Source of the DNA: Bacteroidota bacterium
Lineage (GTDB): Bacteria; Bacteroidota; Bacteroidia; Chitinophagales; Chitinophagaceae
DNA: 64,000 nucleotides
Assembly: GCA_947448725.1 (NCBI GenBank)
Contig: CANFOM010000001.1
Span: 186,001 to 250,000, forward strand
Direction: 5' to 3'
Part shown: in pieces, positions 18,490-28,532 of the stretch
How the letters are laid out: every line of letters begins with the position of its first letter
Position numbering within the stretch: the first letter of the stretch is position 1
Translations under genes and position numbers: made by a program
The notes under the pieces: generated by a model
Database searches by the model: none
What the model saw: only the letters and a program-made list of their open reading frames with translations
Told to the model about the DNA's origin: nothing

Positions 18490-19011
18490 TTATCTTTTTA
18501 TCTTTCTTCGGTTCATAGCAAGTTCAACTATAAAAATTAAAAGGACACTTACTAAAGTGGTAACAATTACCTTTCCTAAGAAGTAGCCGAAATTTCCAAA
18601 TTGCAGCCATTCTAATAAAACTAAATAAAAATGATGTAAGAAAGTAAGTGAGAATATATAAAATGCGTAAGGTCCCCAGCCCATGGAGCCAATACTGGGC
18701 TCTCTGTTGACTTCTTCTGATAATTCTTGGGCCAATAATAAGTTTAAAATGGTGGGTCTAAAATAACCAAGCAAAGTACAAGCTGCTGCATGTAGCCCAG
18801 GCGTATTGGTGAATACGTCTAAGGTGTAACCAGTGATAAAACCAAGTAGGGTTAAAGTGATTCTTTTAGTTCCAAAAGGCAACCACAATAAAAAAATAAA
18901 GTATAAATAAGGGGTAATGAATTGGTGCAATGGAGGCACTTCATTCAAAATAATTATTTGAATGGCTAAAAATAAAACGAACCTTGCTATATTCTTTATA
19001 AGGTTATTCAT
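18490..19011 (-). CDS. mreD: Rod-shape-determining protein MreD
   Basis: This 173-residue integral membrane protein has about five helices. Recognition rests on size, hydrophobic pattern, the FITGYTLDVF segment and position between mreC and mrdA. MreD links MreC to the elongation machinery and tunes PBP2/RodA activity. Its ATG overlaps the end of mreC by eight bases, suggesting translational coupling. Confidence 0.9.
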   Translation of the reverse strand: MNNLIKNIARFVLFLAIQIIILNEVPPLHQFITPYLYFIFLLWLPFGTKRITLTLLGFITGYTLDVFTNTPGLHAAACTLLGYFRPTILNLLLAQELSEEVNREPSIGSMGWGPYAFYIFSLTFLHHFYLVLLEWLQFGNFGYFLGKVIVTTLVSVLLIFIVELAMNRRKIKR

Positions 19012-19858
19012 TTTTAGATTCGGTTTTTTCTACATTTTTTTGATCGGCCATTCTTCGGTTTTCTACTAAATAAATGTATTCTAAATTATAAAAATTGGTA
19101 GTTGATTTTACATTCAAGGTCAAATAATTACTAGAAGGATCTTTAAGTACAGAAGTCACTTTGCCAATCATTAGCTGTGCCGGGAAATTGGAGGAATAAG
19201 GACTGGTTAAAACAGAGTCTCCAATTTTTGGAGCGGCACTCTTTGAGATATTTTTTAAAACCAATACACTAGGATCCTCGCCATCCCATTCGATACTACC
19301 AGCAATTTTATCTCTTTTTAACATGGCACTTACCTTACTATTGCGATGCAGTAAGCTCATGATTTTACTATAGTTGTCATTTACTTCCACCACTACCCCT
19401 ACAATACTGCCTTCGGGGCTAATGGCTGCCATGTCTTTTTTTACACCTTGTAAACTACCTCTTTCAATAATGATATAATTTTTTTGAAGCGTAAAAGTGT
19501 TGCCTACCACTTTAGCAGGGTAGTAAAAAAACTTTCTAATCTTCTCAAGACTATCTTTTCTTAATACCAGGGTTCCTAATTTTTTACTAGTATCTATCGA
19601 CACAAAATTCTGTCCCAATTGATTTCTGAGCGCCGCATTTTCTGCAATCAAATGTGCATTGGTATTTCTTAAATTAAAAAAATAGGACCAGTTGTTGTAT
19701 TTTTTATTGATATTGCCAGTGACCTGGTTACTCCATCCGCCAAAAAAGGTTTCATAAGTTTTGTTATAAGAAGACAACATCACCAATGATACAATTTGAA
19801 GCATCAAAAAAAATAGGAAAGTAAAATTTTGTCTTATAAACCCAATGATATTCTTCAA
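19004..19858 (-). CDS. mreC: Rod-shape-determining protein MreC (TTG start)
   Basis: MreC is the periplasmic scaffold of the elongasome, anchored by one N-terminal helix (about residues 9-28). A coiled coil (about 60-80) precedes the two beta-barrel domains (about 110-270), with the typical YYPAKVVGNTF and GSLQGVKKDMAAISPEG segments. The 284-residue frame has no ATG at the right place. It starts with TTG at 19858-19856, seven bases after a strong AAGGAG Shine-Dalgarno site, and this start puts the signal-anchor correctly at the N-terminus. It follows mreB by 37 bases. Confidence 0.94.
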   Translation of the reverse strand: MKNIIGFIRQNFTFLFFLMLQIVSLVMLSSYNKTYETFFGGWSNQVTGNINKKYNNWSYFFNLRNTNAHLIAENAALRNQLGQNFVSIDTSKKLGTLVLRKDSLEKIRKFFYYPAKVVGNTFTLQKNYIIIERGSLQGVKKDMAAISPEGSIVGVVVEVNDNYSKIMSLLHRNSKVSAMLKRDKIAGSIEWDGEDPSVLVLKNISKSAAPKIGDSVLTSPYSSNFPAQLMIGKVTSVLKDPSSNYLTLNVKSTTNFYNLEYIYLVENRRMADQKNVEKTESKNE

Positions 19859-19865
19859 TGGTCAT

Positions 19866-19871
19866 CTCCTT
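19866..19871 (-). promoter_or_regulatory. Strong Shine-Dalgarno (AAGGAG) that fixes the TTG start of mreC
   Basis: The minus strand reads AAAGGAGATGACCATTG, with a seven-base spacer between AAGGAG and TTG. An ATG inside the spacer is out of frame. Most genes in this window have no Shine-Dalgarno, so the site probably compensates for the weak start codon. Confidence 0.75.
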
Positions 19872-19895
19872 TAAGCAAGTTGATTTAATATTCTT

Positions 19896-20921
19896 TTATC
19901 TCATGATAAAAGGAAAACGCTGGTAATTTTTTAACGCAATACCTGTTCCGCGCACTACACTTTTAAGCGGATCTTCTGCAATGTGCACTGGTAACTTAAT
20001 TTTTTGACTCAATCTTTTATCTAAGCCGCGTAACAATGCACCACCTCCTGTTAAATACAAACCTCTGCGATAGATGTCTGCTGCTAATTCTGGAGGAGTA
20101 GTTTCTAAAGCTTTTAAAATAGCTTCTTCAATTTTAAATATGCTTTTATCTAAGGCTTCTGCGACCTCTTGATAAGTAACCATAATTTGTTTTGGAATAC
20201 CAGTGACTAAGTCACGACCGTTGACTGGCATATCATCTGGAGGATTGTCTAAATCTTTTAAAGCAGCGCCCACATGTATTTTAATTTGTTCTGCAGTTCG
20301 CTCTCCAATTAATAAACTATGATAACGTCTTAATGCTTCCATGATGTCTGCAGTAAATTCATCTCCTGCAATACGAATACTTTGATCACAAACAATTCCT
20401 GCTAATGCAATAACGGTAATACCAGTGGTACCACCTCCAATATCAATAATCATATTTCCAACTGGCTCTTCTACATCAATTCCAATTCCTAATGCAGCGG
20501 CCATTGGCTCATGAATCATATATACTTCTTTAGCACCTGCTTGTTCTGCACTATCACGTACCGCTCTTTTTTCAACTTCCGTAATGGAAGAAGGAATACA
20601 AATTACCATTCTCCAACTTGGAGGAAATAATGGCTTCTTTGGGTAAATCATTTTCATCAATTCACGAATCATCAATTCGGCAGCGTTAAAGTCGGCAATT
20701 ACGCCATCTTTTAAGGGGCGAACCGTTTTAATGCTTTCATGTGTTTTTTCATGCATCAACAATGCTTTCTTACCAACGCCTAAAACTTCTTTCATATTAT
20801 TTCTATTCAAAGCAATAATAGAAGGTTCGTTCACTACCACTTCATCATTGTGTATGATAAGCGTGTTCGCCGTACCTAAGTCCATGGCAATTTCTTGAGT
20901 AAAAAAATTAAATAATCCCAT
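19896..20921 (-). CDS. mreB: Rod-shape-determining actin homologue MreB
   Basis: MreB polymerises under the membrane and positions the elongation machinery. The 341-residue protein has the actin-fold nucleotide motifs: phosphate 1 MDLGTANTLI, phosphate 2 IDIGGGTTGI and the adenosine motif LTGGGALLRG. It begins with a short amphipathic segment, MGLFNFFTQ. It is the first gene of the mre operon. The 107-base upstream region, shared with the end of purD, has no perfect -7 element, though a near match, AAGCTTTG, is present. Length and motifs are standard. Confidence 0.98.
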   Translation of the reverse strand: MGLFNFFTQEIAMDLGTANTLIIHNDEVVVNEPSIIALNRNNMKEVLGVGKKALLMHEKTHESIKTVRPLKDGVIADFNAAELMIRELMKMIYPKKPLFPPSWRMVICIPSSITEVEKRAVRDSAEQAGAKEVYMIHEPMAAALGIGIDVEEPVGNMIIDIGGGTTGITVIALAGIVCDQSIRIAGDEFTADIMEALRRYHSLLIGERTAEQIKIHVGAALKDLDNPPDDMPVNGRDLVTGIPKQIMVTYQEVAEALDKSIFKIEEAILKALETTPPELAADIYRRGLYLTGGGALLRGLDKRLSQKIKLPVHIAEDPLKSVVRGTGIALKNYQRFPFIMR

Positions 20922-21028
20922 TGTGCATCAGTATTTGAATAGTTCAGATTGAATGAAGCAAAATTCATCTAAAATCCTTACACTACAAAGCTTTTTACAA
21001 ATGAATCAACAATTTTTTTTAAAACATT

Positions 21029-22312
21029 TTAAGAAAACTCGAAGCCGATATCTTTTCTAAAATACATCCCATCAAATTGGATATTGGATAAGGCATTTTG
21101 CGCATTCATTACTGCAGTTTTTAGGTTATTCCCTGAGGAGGTAACGGCTAAAACTCGCCCACCTTTAGTAACAATAGAATTCTCTTGAAAGCCTGTACCA
21201 GCTTGAAATACATGAATTTGAGGTAGCGCTGCTGCTAGCTCAATTCCGGTAATTGGGATGTTTTTTTGATAGCTTCCTGGATAACCGCCACTTACTGCCA
21301 TCACTGTCGCAAAAGCAGTGTCATTGTATTGAATATTAACGTCTTCTAAAGTGCCATTATCGGTAGCAGCCAATAAACTAACAAGATCGGTTTGTAAACG
21401 AGGTAGAATTACTTCTGTTTCAGGGTCACCCAAGCGGCAATTGTATTCAATGACATAAGGTTCGCCACCACAATTCATTAAACCAAAAAATACAAAGCCC
21501 TTATAAATAAGCCCTTCTTCTTGAATTCCTTTAATGGTGGGCGCAATAATGGTAGCCTCCACTTTTTGCATAAAAACGGCATCCATAAATGGCACCGGAC
21601 TTACACATCCCATGCCTCCTGTATTTAATCCAGTATCGCCTTCTCCAATTCGTTTATAATCTTTGGCATGACCAATAATTTGGTAATGATGGCCGTCCGT
21701 AAGTGCAAATACGCTTACTTCAATACCTTCTAAAAACTGCTCTATGACTACTTTTGAACTGGCTTTCCCAAATTGTTTGTCTTGCAGCATTTCTTTAAAA
21801 CTAGTTAGGGCTTCTTGGTGGGTCAAGGCAATGATTACCCCTTTTCCAGCCGCCAAACCGTCGGCTTTTAAGACAATCGGAAGGGCATGCTTACTAATAT
21901 AAGCTAAACCCTCTTCGTAATTTTCTATGGTAAACTCGGCATAAGCAGCTGTTGGAATTTGATGCCTATGCATAAAGTGTTTACTAAAGGCTTTGCTCCC
22001 TTCTAATTGAGCTGCTTTGGCCGATGGGCCAATCACATTAATAGAAGCCGTAGCCGGGTCCTCATTAAAAAAATCAAAGATTCCATTGACCAATGGTTCT
22101 TCAGGACCCACCACGACTAATTCAATATTTTTTTCAATACTAAGGGCTTTCAGGCTTATAAAATCGTTCACTTCAATAGGAACATTGATCCCAAATTGAG
22201 CAGTACCAGGGTTTCCTGGAGCTATATAGATATCACCCGATTGATGACTTTGTGCCATTTTCCATGCCAATGCGTGCTCTCTGCCACCACTTCCAATAAT
22301 CAGAATATTCAT
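21029..22312 (-). CDS. purD: Phosphoribosylamine-glycine ligase (GAR synthetase)
   Basis: PurD catalyses the second step of purine synthesis, joining glycine to phosphoribosylamine with ATP. The 427-residue ATP-grasp enzyme shows the N-terminal GSGGREHALAW motif, VVGPEEPLVNG, the ATP-binding KADGLAAGKGV, NTGGMG, and the metal-binding segment YNCRLGDPETE. It diverges from the peptide transporter and is unlinked to other pur genes here. No anomalies. Confidence 0.98.
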   Translation of the reverse strand: MNILIIGSGGREHALAWKMAQSHQSGDIYIAPGNPGTAQFGINVPIEVNDFISLKALSIEKNIELVVVGPEEPLVNGIFDFFNEDPATASINVIGPSAKAAQLEGSKAFSKHFMHRHQIPTAAYAEFTIENYEEGLAYISKHALPIVLKADGLAAGKGVIIALTHQEALTSFKEMLQDKQFGKASSKVVIEQFLEGIEVSVFALTDGHHYQIIGHAKDYKRIGEGDTGLNTGGMGCVSPVPFMDAVFMQKVEATIIAPTIKGIQEEGLIYKGFVFFGLMNCGGEPYVIEYNCRLGDPETEVILPRLQTDLVSLLAATDNGTLEDVNIQYNDTAFATVMAVSGGYPGSYQKNIPITGIELAAALPQIHVFQAGTGFQENSIVTKGGRVLAVTSSGNNLKTAVMNAQNALSNIQFDGMYFRKDIGFEFS

Positions 22313-22390
22313 AAATCAGGGTTTGAAACACGAAAGTAAAATTTATTGAATGGATTTTATTAATTTGAGTCAATTAAATAAACACAGCTT

Positions 22391-23887
22391 ATGTCTTCCA
22401 CTACTCAAAAACACCCAAAAGGCTTATATGTATTGTTTGCTACTGAAATGTGGGAGCGTTTTAACTATTATGGTATGCGTGCCATTTTGGTGTTATTTTT
22501 AACCAAAGCCTTGCTATTTGACAAGGTTTTTGCTTCACAAGTGTATGGTAGTTATACTGGGTTGATTTATTTAACCCCGCTTTTAGGTGGATATATTGCC
22601 GATAGGTACTGGGGCAATAATCGATCAATTATTGCAGGAGGATTGGTCATGGCTTTGGGAGAGTTTGTCTTGTTTTTTTGCGGACATTTTTATGAAAATG
22701 GGGCAGTAGCCATGCCCTTATTTTATGTAGGATTGGGCTGTATGATTGCTGGCAATGGTTTTTTTAAGCCTAATATTTCAAGTATGGTAGGGCAATTGTA
22801 CCGTAAAGGGGATTCTAAAATTGACGCTTCCTATACTATTTTTTATATGGGTATTAATACGGGCGGAGCACTTGGCCCCGCTATTTGTGGTTTAGTAGGC
22901 GATACTGGAAAGTCGGGCGATTTTAAATGGGCTTTTTTTGCAGGTGGAGTTGCTATGTTATTAAGTGTGGTTACTCAAATATTATTTCAGAAAAAATATT
23001 TAGTCAATCCAGATGGAGAAGTCATTGGACTGGCGCCAAAAGATGCCCCTAAATGGTTTCAAAAAATACCGGTGATGGTGGGCTTTTTATTTTTACTTTC
23101 CTTATTGACTATTGCTTTAGTGTATATAGATATTCAAGTGGTTAGTTATTTGTTCTGGTTATTATTGGCTTGTATTCTTTTAATTTCTTTTATTATTTTC
23201 TCCGACAAATCATTAGGTATTATTGAAAAGAAAAAGGTAGCTGTATTATTTACTGTCTCCTTTTTTGTAATCTTTTTTTGGAGTGCATTTGAACAAGCAG
23301 GCGCCTCGCTTACTTATTTTGCTTCAGAAAATACACAGCGTGATTTAGGATTTTATGTAGTACCTGCAAGTTTTTTCCAAATACTTAATTCATTATTTGT
23401 AGTGTCGCTTGCTCCACTCGTTGCCTGGATTTGGGTAAAACTAGGAAAGAGAGAACCTTCTTCGCCCTTTAAAATGGCCATGGGATTAATGTTGTTAGCT
23501 ATTGGTTATTTATGGATTGCTACAGGTGTGAATGGGGTGGGTGCCGGTATTAAAGTAAGTATGATTTGGTTAATTGGTATGTATATGATGCATACTTTTG
23601 GAGAATTGTGTTTATCGCCAATTGGTTTGGCTATTTTTAATAAATTAGCACCTATTAAGTTTGCCTCTTTATTAATGGCAGTATGGTTTACAGCCAATGC
23701 ATTTGCTAATAAACTAGCTGGTGTATTTAGTGCTTTGTATCCAGAGAATGGCAAGACTACTTCTTTTGCGGGCTATCATATTTCCAACCTGCATGAATTT
23801 TTTATGTTCTTTGTTTTTATGGCAGGAACCGCTTCCATTATTTTATTTTTTATCTCTAAGCAGTTGAAAAACTTAATGACGCAGTAG
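22391..23887 (+). CDS. POT/PTR-family proton-coupled oligopeptide transporter
   Basis: This 498-residue major-facilitator protein has about 12-14 membrane helices and the POT hallmark EMWERFNYYGMRA (ExxERF-type proton-coupling motif on helix 1). The second PTR2 signature lies in the region FKPNISSMVGQLY. It should import di- and tripeptides with protons, providing amino acids to the cell. It is divergent from purD and convergent with the DUF5686 gene, with no neighbour suggesting a special substrate. Confidence 0.93.
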   Translation: MSSTTQKHPKGLYVLFATEMWERFNYYGMRAILVLFLTKALLFDKVFASQVYGSYTGLIYLTPLLGGYIADRYWGNNRSIIAGGLVMALGEFVLFFCGHFYENGAVAMPLFYVGLGCMIAGNGFFKPNISSMVGQLYRKGDSKIDASYTIFYMGINTGGALGPAICGLVGDTGKSGDFKWAFFAGGVAMLLSVVTQILFQKKYLVNPDGEVIGLAPKDAPKWFQKIPVMVGFLFLLSLLTIALVYIDIQVVSYLFWLLLACILLISFIIFSDKSLGIIEKKKVAVLFTVSFFVIFFWSAFEQAGASLTYFASENTQRDLGFYVVPASFFQILNSLFVVSLAPLVAWIWVKLGKREPSSPFKMAMGLMLLAIGYLWIATGVNGVGAGIKVSMIWLIGMYMMHTFGELCLSPIGLAIFNKLAPIKFASLLMAVWFTANAFANKLAGVFSALYPENGKTTSFAGYHISNLHEFFMFFVFMAGTASIILFFISKQLKNLMTQ

Positions 23888-23900
23888 AGCGTAATAAAAT

Positions 23901-26411
23901 TTAAAATTGAAATCTAACGCTGCCAAACACACCAAAATTTTGGATGGGTTGCATTCGGGAGGGACTATAATTGGGAGGATAAGGAGGTGCTTGTCTCCAT
24001 ACAAAATCGATTCTAAAAAATCTTAAAATGTTATCAAAGCCAGTTCCGTATTCTAAATAAAATTTAGATTTTAAGGATCTTAATTGATAGGGGCCCAACT
24101 CGGTTCTATTGAAGCTTCTGTTGGCTGTATTCATTTCTCCCCAAACACCTTTTAGGGTCCAAAATTGTCTAATTTTTGTTTTACGTAGCAGGGGTATTAA
24201 ATTGATTAATTTTTTTTCAAAATTATGTTCGATTTGAAAGCCGGCATAGGCGTCGCTATAATATTCGAATCGGTTCATCAAATTAAATCCATTTTTATTA
24301 TAGACATATACTTCGTTGCCAGGATGTAATTCTAATAACATAAAAGGAAGACTGTCTCCATAAATTTTGCCCGCATAAGCGTTGTAGGTTAATACGCCAA
24401 AGTTGGGTATTCTTACTTTTTGATCTATGCCTGCATGTATTTTCGTGAATTGGTAAGCACTACTAAAGACGTCTTTAAAACCCTCACTGATTCGAAATTC
24501 AAAAATGGGTTGATTCCCTTTAATACGGATGACTCTTCTATTAGTGTTTAATTTTTTTTCGCCAGGAGCATACCTTATTCTATACATTAAGTCGCTATTG
24601 ACAATGGCTATATTTGTTCCATTTTGGTAAATGGTTTTACTAGGCAAAGGGGTATATGGATTGTATTCGGTTCTGGCTAATGTTAAGCTATTACTAATGC
24701 CAGACTCCCATTCTTTAGTAAAACTGACTTTAAATTCTTCTTCGCCTAAAAACTTTTGGGGTATAGTGGGTCTTCGCAAAATTTGAGAAAAAATATTATC
24801 AATACTTACATCTTCTTCGCTAAATCTTACTCTGCCATTGTCTAAATCATTTAGATAAGACAATTGAAGCATTGCACCTTTTATGCTAGGTATTTTATAT
24901 TGTACAGCAATTTTTTCTTTAAACTTTTCATCCTTAATTCCATAAGCAAGGTAACCGGATAATTTTAAATTTTTATTAAAGAGTGAAGTGGTTGCTAAAT
25001 CAAATCTAAGTCTCTTATCTTCTAATTGATTTCCACTAATCCATTTGTACCAGGGACCTATTTCAAATTTGCCAAATCTCCTATAGCCATCAACAATAAA
25101 TTCAATATTTCTGGTATAGGCTCTAAACAATGGGATTGATTTTAAGGTATCAATGCTTTTGTAAATACTTTGCTCATTCCTATTGAGGGCATCGTGTCTA
25201 ATGGTGGTCCATGTTTCCTGTTGGGTCTTGGAAGCATTTTCCAATAATACCACTTCGTTTTTCTTATTATTTAGCTTTAAATTTTCATTGATCTCCTCTA
25301 GCGCTAGTTTAAATTTTTTATAAGAAATACTCTTGCGCACAATAAAAGTTAGTTTGTCGTTGGGCAGCGGAGAAATATCTGCGGTTATTTTGTCCTTAGA
25401 AAATATCATTTTACCGTTATCCAACTTTATAAACTCTTGGATAACGCTTAATCTATTTACAAAATTAATATCAGCCGTTTTTGAAATGTTTAAATTTATT
25501 TTATAAATAGCCCAGGTTTTTGAATCAATCCAAGCATCGCCATTAAATGTATTTTCTCCTTCCCTTAAAGGTGAAAATAGGAGATGAAAAATTCTTTCCC
25601 CTTTAATGTATTGGGTGTCTGCTCCTTTAAACTTGTAATACTGATCGGCAAATTCACTAATTGGACTTATAAACTCTTTGCCAAAGGTTTTCATGTAGTT
25701 CTCGTAAATATTCATTTTTTGATTAACGCCTCCTATAAATTGTAATAGGGCTTCATTTTTTATGCCATGACTTTGTGCCGCTTTAATCACTTCCCTTGAA
25801 TTTTTTGAAACATTGCTATAATAATAATCGGATAAGGATTCGGTCATTAGTACGGGTAAAAATGGTCTTAAATCTGTAATGCTATCTATATTATCTAGTA
25901 AAAAAGCAAAGGGCTTTAAAAATTTTATATTGCTAAAACTATTTTTGTTTATATTATTTAAATCTAATTCAAGTTTATTGTACAATTCGCAACTATAAGC
26001 TGGGTAGGTATAGGGATTGTTCTCTTCTTTGTGATCCACCACCAACTTCCACCATCTTAAACCCTTATTAAATTTTGATTTTACTACTGCTTCTGAATTA
26101 GCATTTAAATAATCAAGCGTAAGTAAGAGGGTGTCTTTTTTTAAAAAATGAAGTGCATATTTGTTAGGTTCAAATCCAACATAACTTACCATTAAACTGT
26201 CTTTAGGAAATGTGGATCGATTCAATTTGAAATGGCCTACACTATCTGCAACGACGCCTTTTTTTGATAAGTTCCAGGTAAGGGTTGCAAATGGAATAGG
26301 TTCTTTTGTAAACGCATCCACTACCTTCCCTACGAGTATAGGTGACTTTTGCGCTTCTAATGTATTCGCACTTAGCAATAAAATGAATATATAAATAGAA
26401 ACTTTACGCAT
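23901..26411 (-). CDS. DUF5686-type outer-membrane protein with carboxypeptidase-regulatory-like domain
   Basis: This 836-residue secreted protein has a signal peptide (about 1-20, ending in LEAQ). Residues about 24-110 form a carboxypeptidase-D regulatory-like beta-sandwich (VVDAFTKEPIPFATLTW, DSVGHFKL). The long rest matches the DUF5686 pattern: a helical middle with YSCELYNKLELDLNN, a strand-rich domain, and a C-terminal half of alternating strands ending in GVFGSVRFQF. That terminal phenylalanine pattern is typical of an outer-membrane beta-barrel. Function is unknown. Such proteins resemble the barrel and plug of TonB-dependent receptors but lack a clear TonB box here. Confidence 0.85.
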   Translation of the reverse strand: MRKVSIYIFILLLSANTLEAQKSPILVGKVVDAFTKEPIPFATLTWNLSKKGVVADSVGHFKLNRSTFPKDSLMVSYVGFEPNKYALHFLKKDTLLLTLDYLNANSEAVVKSKFNKGLRWWKLVVDHKEENNPYTYPAYSCELYNKLELDLNNINKNSFSNIKFLKPFAFLLDNIDSITDLRPFLPVLMTESLSDYYYSNVSKNSREVIKAAQSHGIKNEALLQFIGGVNQKMNIYENYMKTFGKEFISPISEFADQYYKFKGADTQYIKGERIFHLLFSPLREGENTFNGDAWIDSKTWAIYKINLNISKTADINFVNRLSVIQEFIKLDNGKMIFSKDKITADISPLPNDKLTFIVRKSISYKKFKLALEEINENLKLNNKKNEVVLLENASKTQQETWTTIRHDALNRNEQSIYKSIDTLKSIPLFRAYTRNIEFIVDGYRRFGKFEIGPWYKWISGNQLEDKRLRFDLATTSLFNKNLKLSGYLAYGIKDEKFKEKIAVQYKIPSIKGAMLQLSYLNDLDNGRVRFSEEDVSIDNIFSQILRRPTIPQKFLGEEEFKVSFTKEWESGISNSLTLARTEYNPYTPLPSKTIYQNGTNIAIVNSDLMYRIRYAPGEKKLNTNRRVIRIKGNQPIFEFRISEGFKDVFSSAYQFTKIHAGIDQKVRIPNFGVLTYNAYAGKIYGDSLPFMLLELHPGNEVYVYNKNGFNLMNRFEYYSDAYAGFQIEHNFEKKLINLIPLLRKTKIRQFWTLKGVWGEMNTANRSFNRTELGPYQLRSLKSKFYLEYGTGFDNILRFFRIDFVWRQAPPYPPNYSPSRMQPIQNFGVFGSVRFQF

Positions 26412-26504
26412 AGCAATGTTTCAAGTTAAACATATTAATTTATATATTTATACTTAAACCGAATAAAATTTATTGAATTGATTGTCGAAGAAAGTAAATG
26501 CTCA

Positions 26505-28442
26505 CTATAGCACCCCTTTAACAATTTCATCTACAATTGCTGGATCGAGTAGGGTAGAAGTATCTCCTAAACTTTTCAATTCGCCTTCGGCTACTTTGCG
26601 AAGGATGCGACGCATGATTTTTCCAGAACGTGTCTTAGGCAGCCCAGAAACAAATTGTATTTTATCGGGCTTAGCAATGGGTCCTATAATTCTTGTGACT
26701 GTTTGTAAAATATCTTTTCTGATAATGTCTGCAGTACCATGTGTGTCTTGACCATGTGAGCCAGTATAAATTACATAAGCGTAAATGCCTTGACCTTTAA
26801 CATCGTGCGGATAACCTACTACGGCACTTTCCACAACTCCAGCATGCATATTAATAGCATTCTCTACTTCTGCAGTTCCAATTCTATGGCCACTTACATT
26901 TAATACATCATCCACGCGCCCCGTAATTCTTATTTGTCCCAATTCATTTTTTAATGCACCATCACCTGTAAAATATAAATTAGGATAAGTAGCAAAATAA
27001 TTAGTTCTGCATCTTTCATGATCTCCATAAGTTGTACGAATGGTGGCTGGCCAAGGTTGGGTAATGCATAAATTTCCTCGGTACAAACCGTCTTCCATGG
27101 TGGTTACTTCGGCCCCTTGATCATTTACTAATAGAGTGGCCACACCTGGCATAGGATAAGTGGCCCATCCAGGTTTTCCTGGTGTAATACCAGCCATATT
27201 GGAAAGCATGATACCACCGGTTTCTGTTTGCCACCAAGTATCTACAATCGGACATTTTTTCTTACCAATATTTTCATCATACCAATGCCAAGCTTCTTCA
27301 TTAATAGGTTCACCTACAGTTCCTAATACTTTTAAGCTACTTAAATCATGCCCTTGAACAGGTCCTAGCCCAAAGCCCATTAAAGATCTTATTGCAGTGG
27401 GCGCAGTATATAAAATATTCACTTTGAATTTATCAATGATATCCCAAAATCTACCTGCATCAGGAAATGTAGGAATACCTTCAAACATTAATGAAGTTCC
27501 TCCTGCGCTTAAGGGCGCATAAACAATATAACTATGTCCTGTAATCCATCCAATATCTGCTGTGCAGAAAAAAAGATCATTGGGTTGGTATTGAAAAACA
27601 TTTACAAAAGTATAATTCGTATACACCATATAACCAGCAATACTATGGACCACTCCTTTGGGTTTGCCAGTGGAACCCGAAGTATATAAAATAAATAAAG
27701 GATCTTCAGCATCCATTTCTTCAGCAACAAGATTGGTTATTCCTTGTGATTCCACTTTTTTAATTTCATCTTCCCACCAAACATCGCGGCCTTTAATCAT
27801 AGAGACTGCTGTTCTTGTTCTGGTACAAACAATTACACGTTGTATGGTTTTATTTCCAATGAGCGCATCATCAATGACTGATTTTAATGGAATGTCTTTA
27901 GCGCCTCGATAAGCCCCATCGCAAGTAATGATAAATTCCGCTTTGGCGTCTTCAAGTCTATCTGCAATACTTTGTGCCGAAAATCCACCAAAAATTACAC
28001 TATGAATTGCACCTATGCGCGCGCAAGCTAGCACTGCAATGGCGAGTTCTGGAATCATACCCATGTATATACAAACACGATCGCCTTTTTTTACACCATT
28101 GTTATATAGTACTTGTGCAAACTGACATACTTTTAAATGCAATTGTTTGTAGGTAATAATCCGATGATGTTCGGATGGATCATTGGGTTCCCAAATGATT
28201 GCCGGCTTATCACCATTTTTTGCTAAATGCCTATCAATACAATTTTCAGTAATATTTAATTTGCCCCCTTTGAACCATTCTATTTTTGGTTCGGTAAAAT
28301 TCCATTCTAAAACGGTATCCCATTTTTTACGCCATGTAAAATTTTCAGCAATTTCACTCCAAAACTTTTCTGGATGATCGATACTGTTTTTATAAGCTTC
28401 CTGATAAGCTTCTAGGGTTTTAATTTGATAAGGGTAGCTCAT
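26505..28442 (-). CDS. acs: Acetyl-CoA synthetase
   Basis: Acs activates acetate to acetyl-CoA through acetyl-AMP. The protein has the adenylate-forming P-loop YTSGSTGKPKG (about 253-263), the DTWWQTETGG motif, YFTGDGA, and the C-terminal PKTRSGK with the acetylation-controlled lysine (about Lys608). I start it at the ATG at 28442 (MSYPYQIKTLEAY, 645 residues), because the frame upstream only reaches a TTG. It diverges from an MHS-type transporter, which suggests coordinated uptake and activation of acetate or a related acid. Confidence 0.97.
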   Translation of the reverse strand: MSYPYQIKTLEAYQEAYKNSIDHPEKFWSEIAENFTWRKKWDTVLEWNFTEPKIEWFKGGKLNITENCIDRHLAKNGDKPAIIWEPNDPSEHHRIITYKQLHLKVCQFAQVLYNNGVKKGDRVCIYMGMIPELAIAVLACARIGAIHSVIFGGFSAQSIADRLEDAKAEFIITCDGAYRGAKDIPLKSVIDDALIGNKTIQRVIVCTRTRTAVSMIKGRDVWWEDEIKKVESQGITNLVAEEMDAEDPLFILYTSGSTGKPKGVVHSIAGYMVYTNYTFVNVFQYQPNDLFFCTADIGWITGHSYIVYAPLSAGGTSLMFEGIPTFPDAGRFWDIIDKFKVNILYTAPTAIRSLMGFGLGPVQGHDLSSLKVLGTVGEPINEEAWHWYDENIGKKKCPIVDTWWQTETGGIMLSNMAGITPGKPGWATYPMPGVATLLVNDQGAEVTTMEDGLYRGNLCITQPWPATIRTTYGDHERCRTNYFATYPNLYFTGDGALKNELGQIRITGRVDDVLNVSGHRIGTAEVENAINMHAGVVESAVVGYPHDVKGQGIYAYVIYTGSHGQDTHGTADIIRKDILQTVTRIIGPIAKPDKIQFVSGLPKTRSGKIMRRILRKVAEGELKSLGDTSTLLDPAIVDEIVKGVL

Positions 28443-28470
28443 AACCAATGGTTGAATAAATAATGATTAC

Positions 28471-28478
28471 CAAATTTA
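28471..28478 (-). promoter_or_regulatory. Putative -7 element TAAATTTG for acs
   Basis: An exact TAnnTTTG match lies on the minus strand in the acs/transporter divergent region, 28 bases before the acs ATG. The -33 element is not clear. There is little room for separate control regions, so the two genes may share regulation. Confidence 0.4.
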
Positions 28479-28532
28479 CATTTTTCAGTTTAAATATTTA
28501 ACTTGAATACTCACTTGCAAACAAAATCAACT

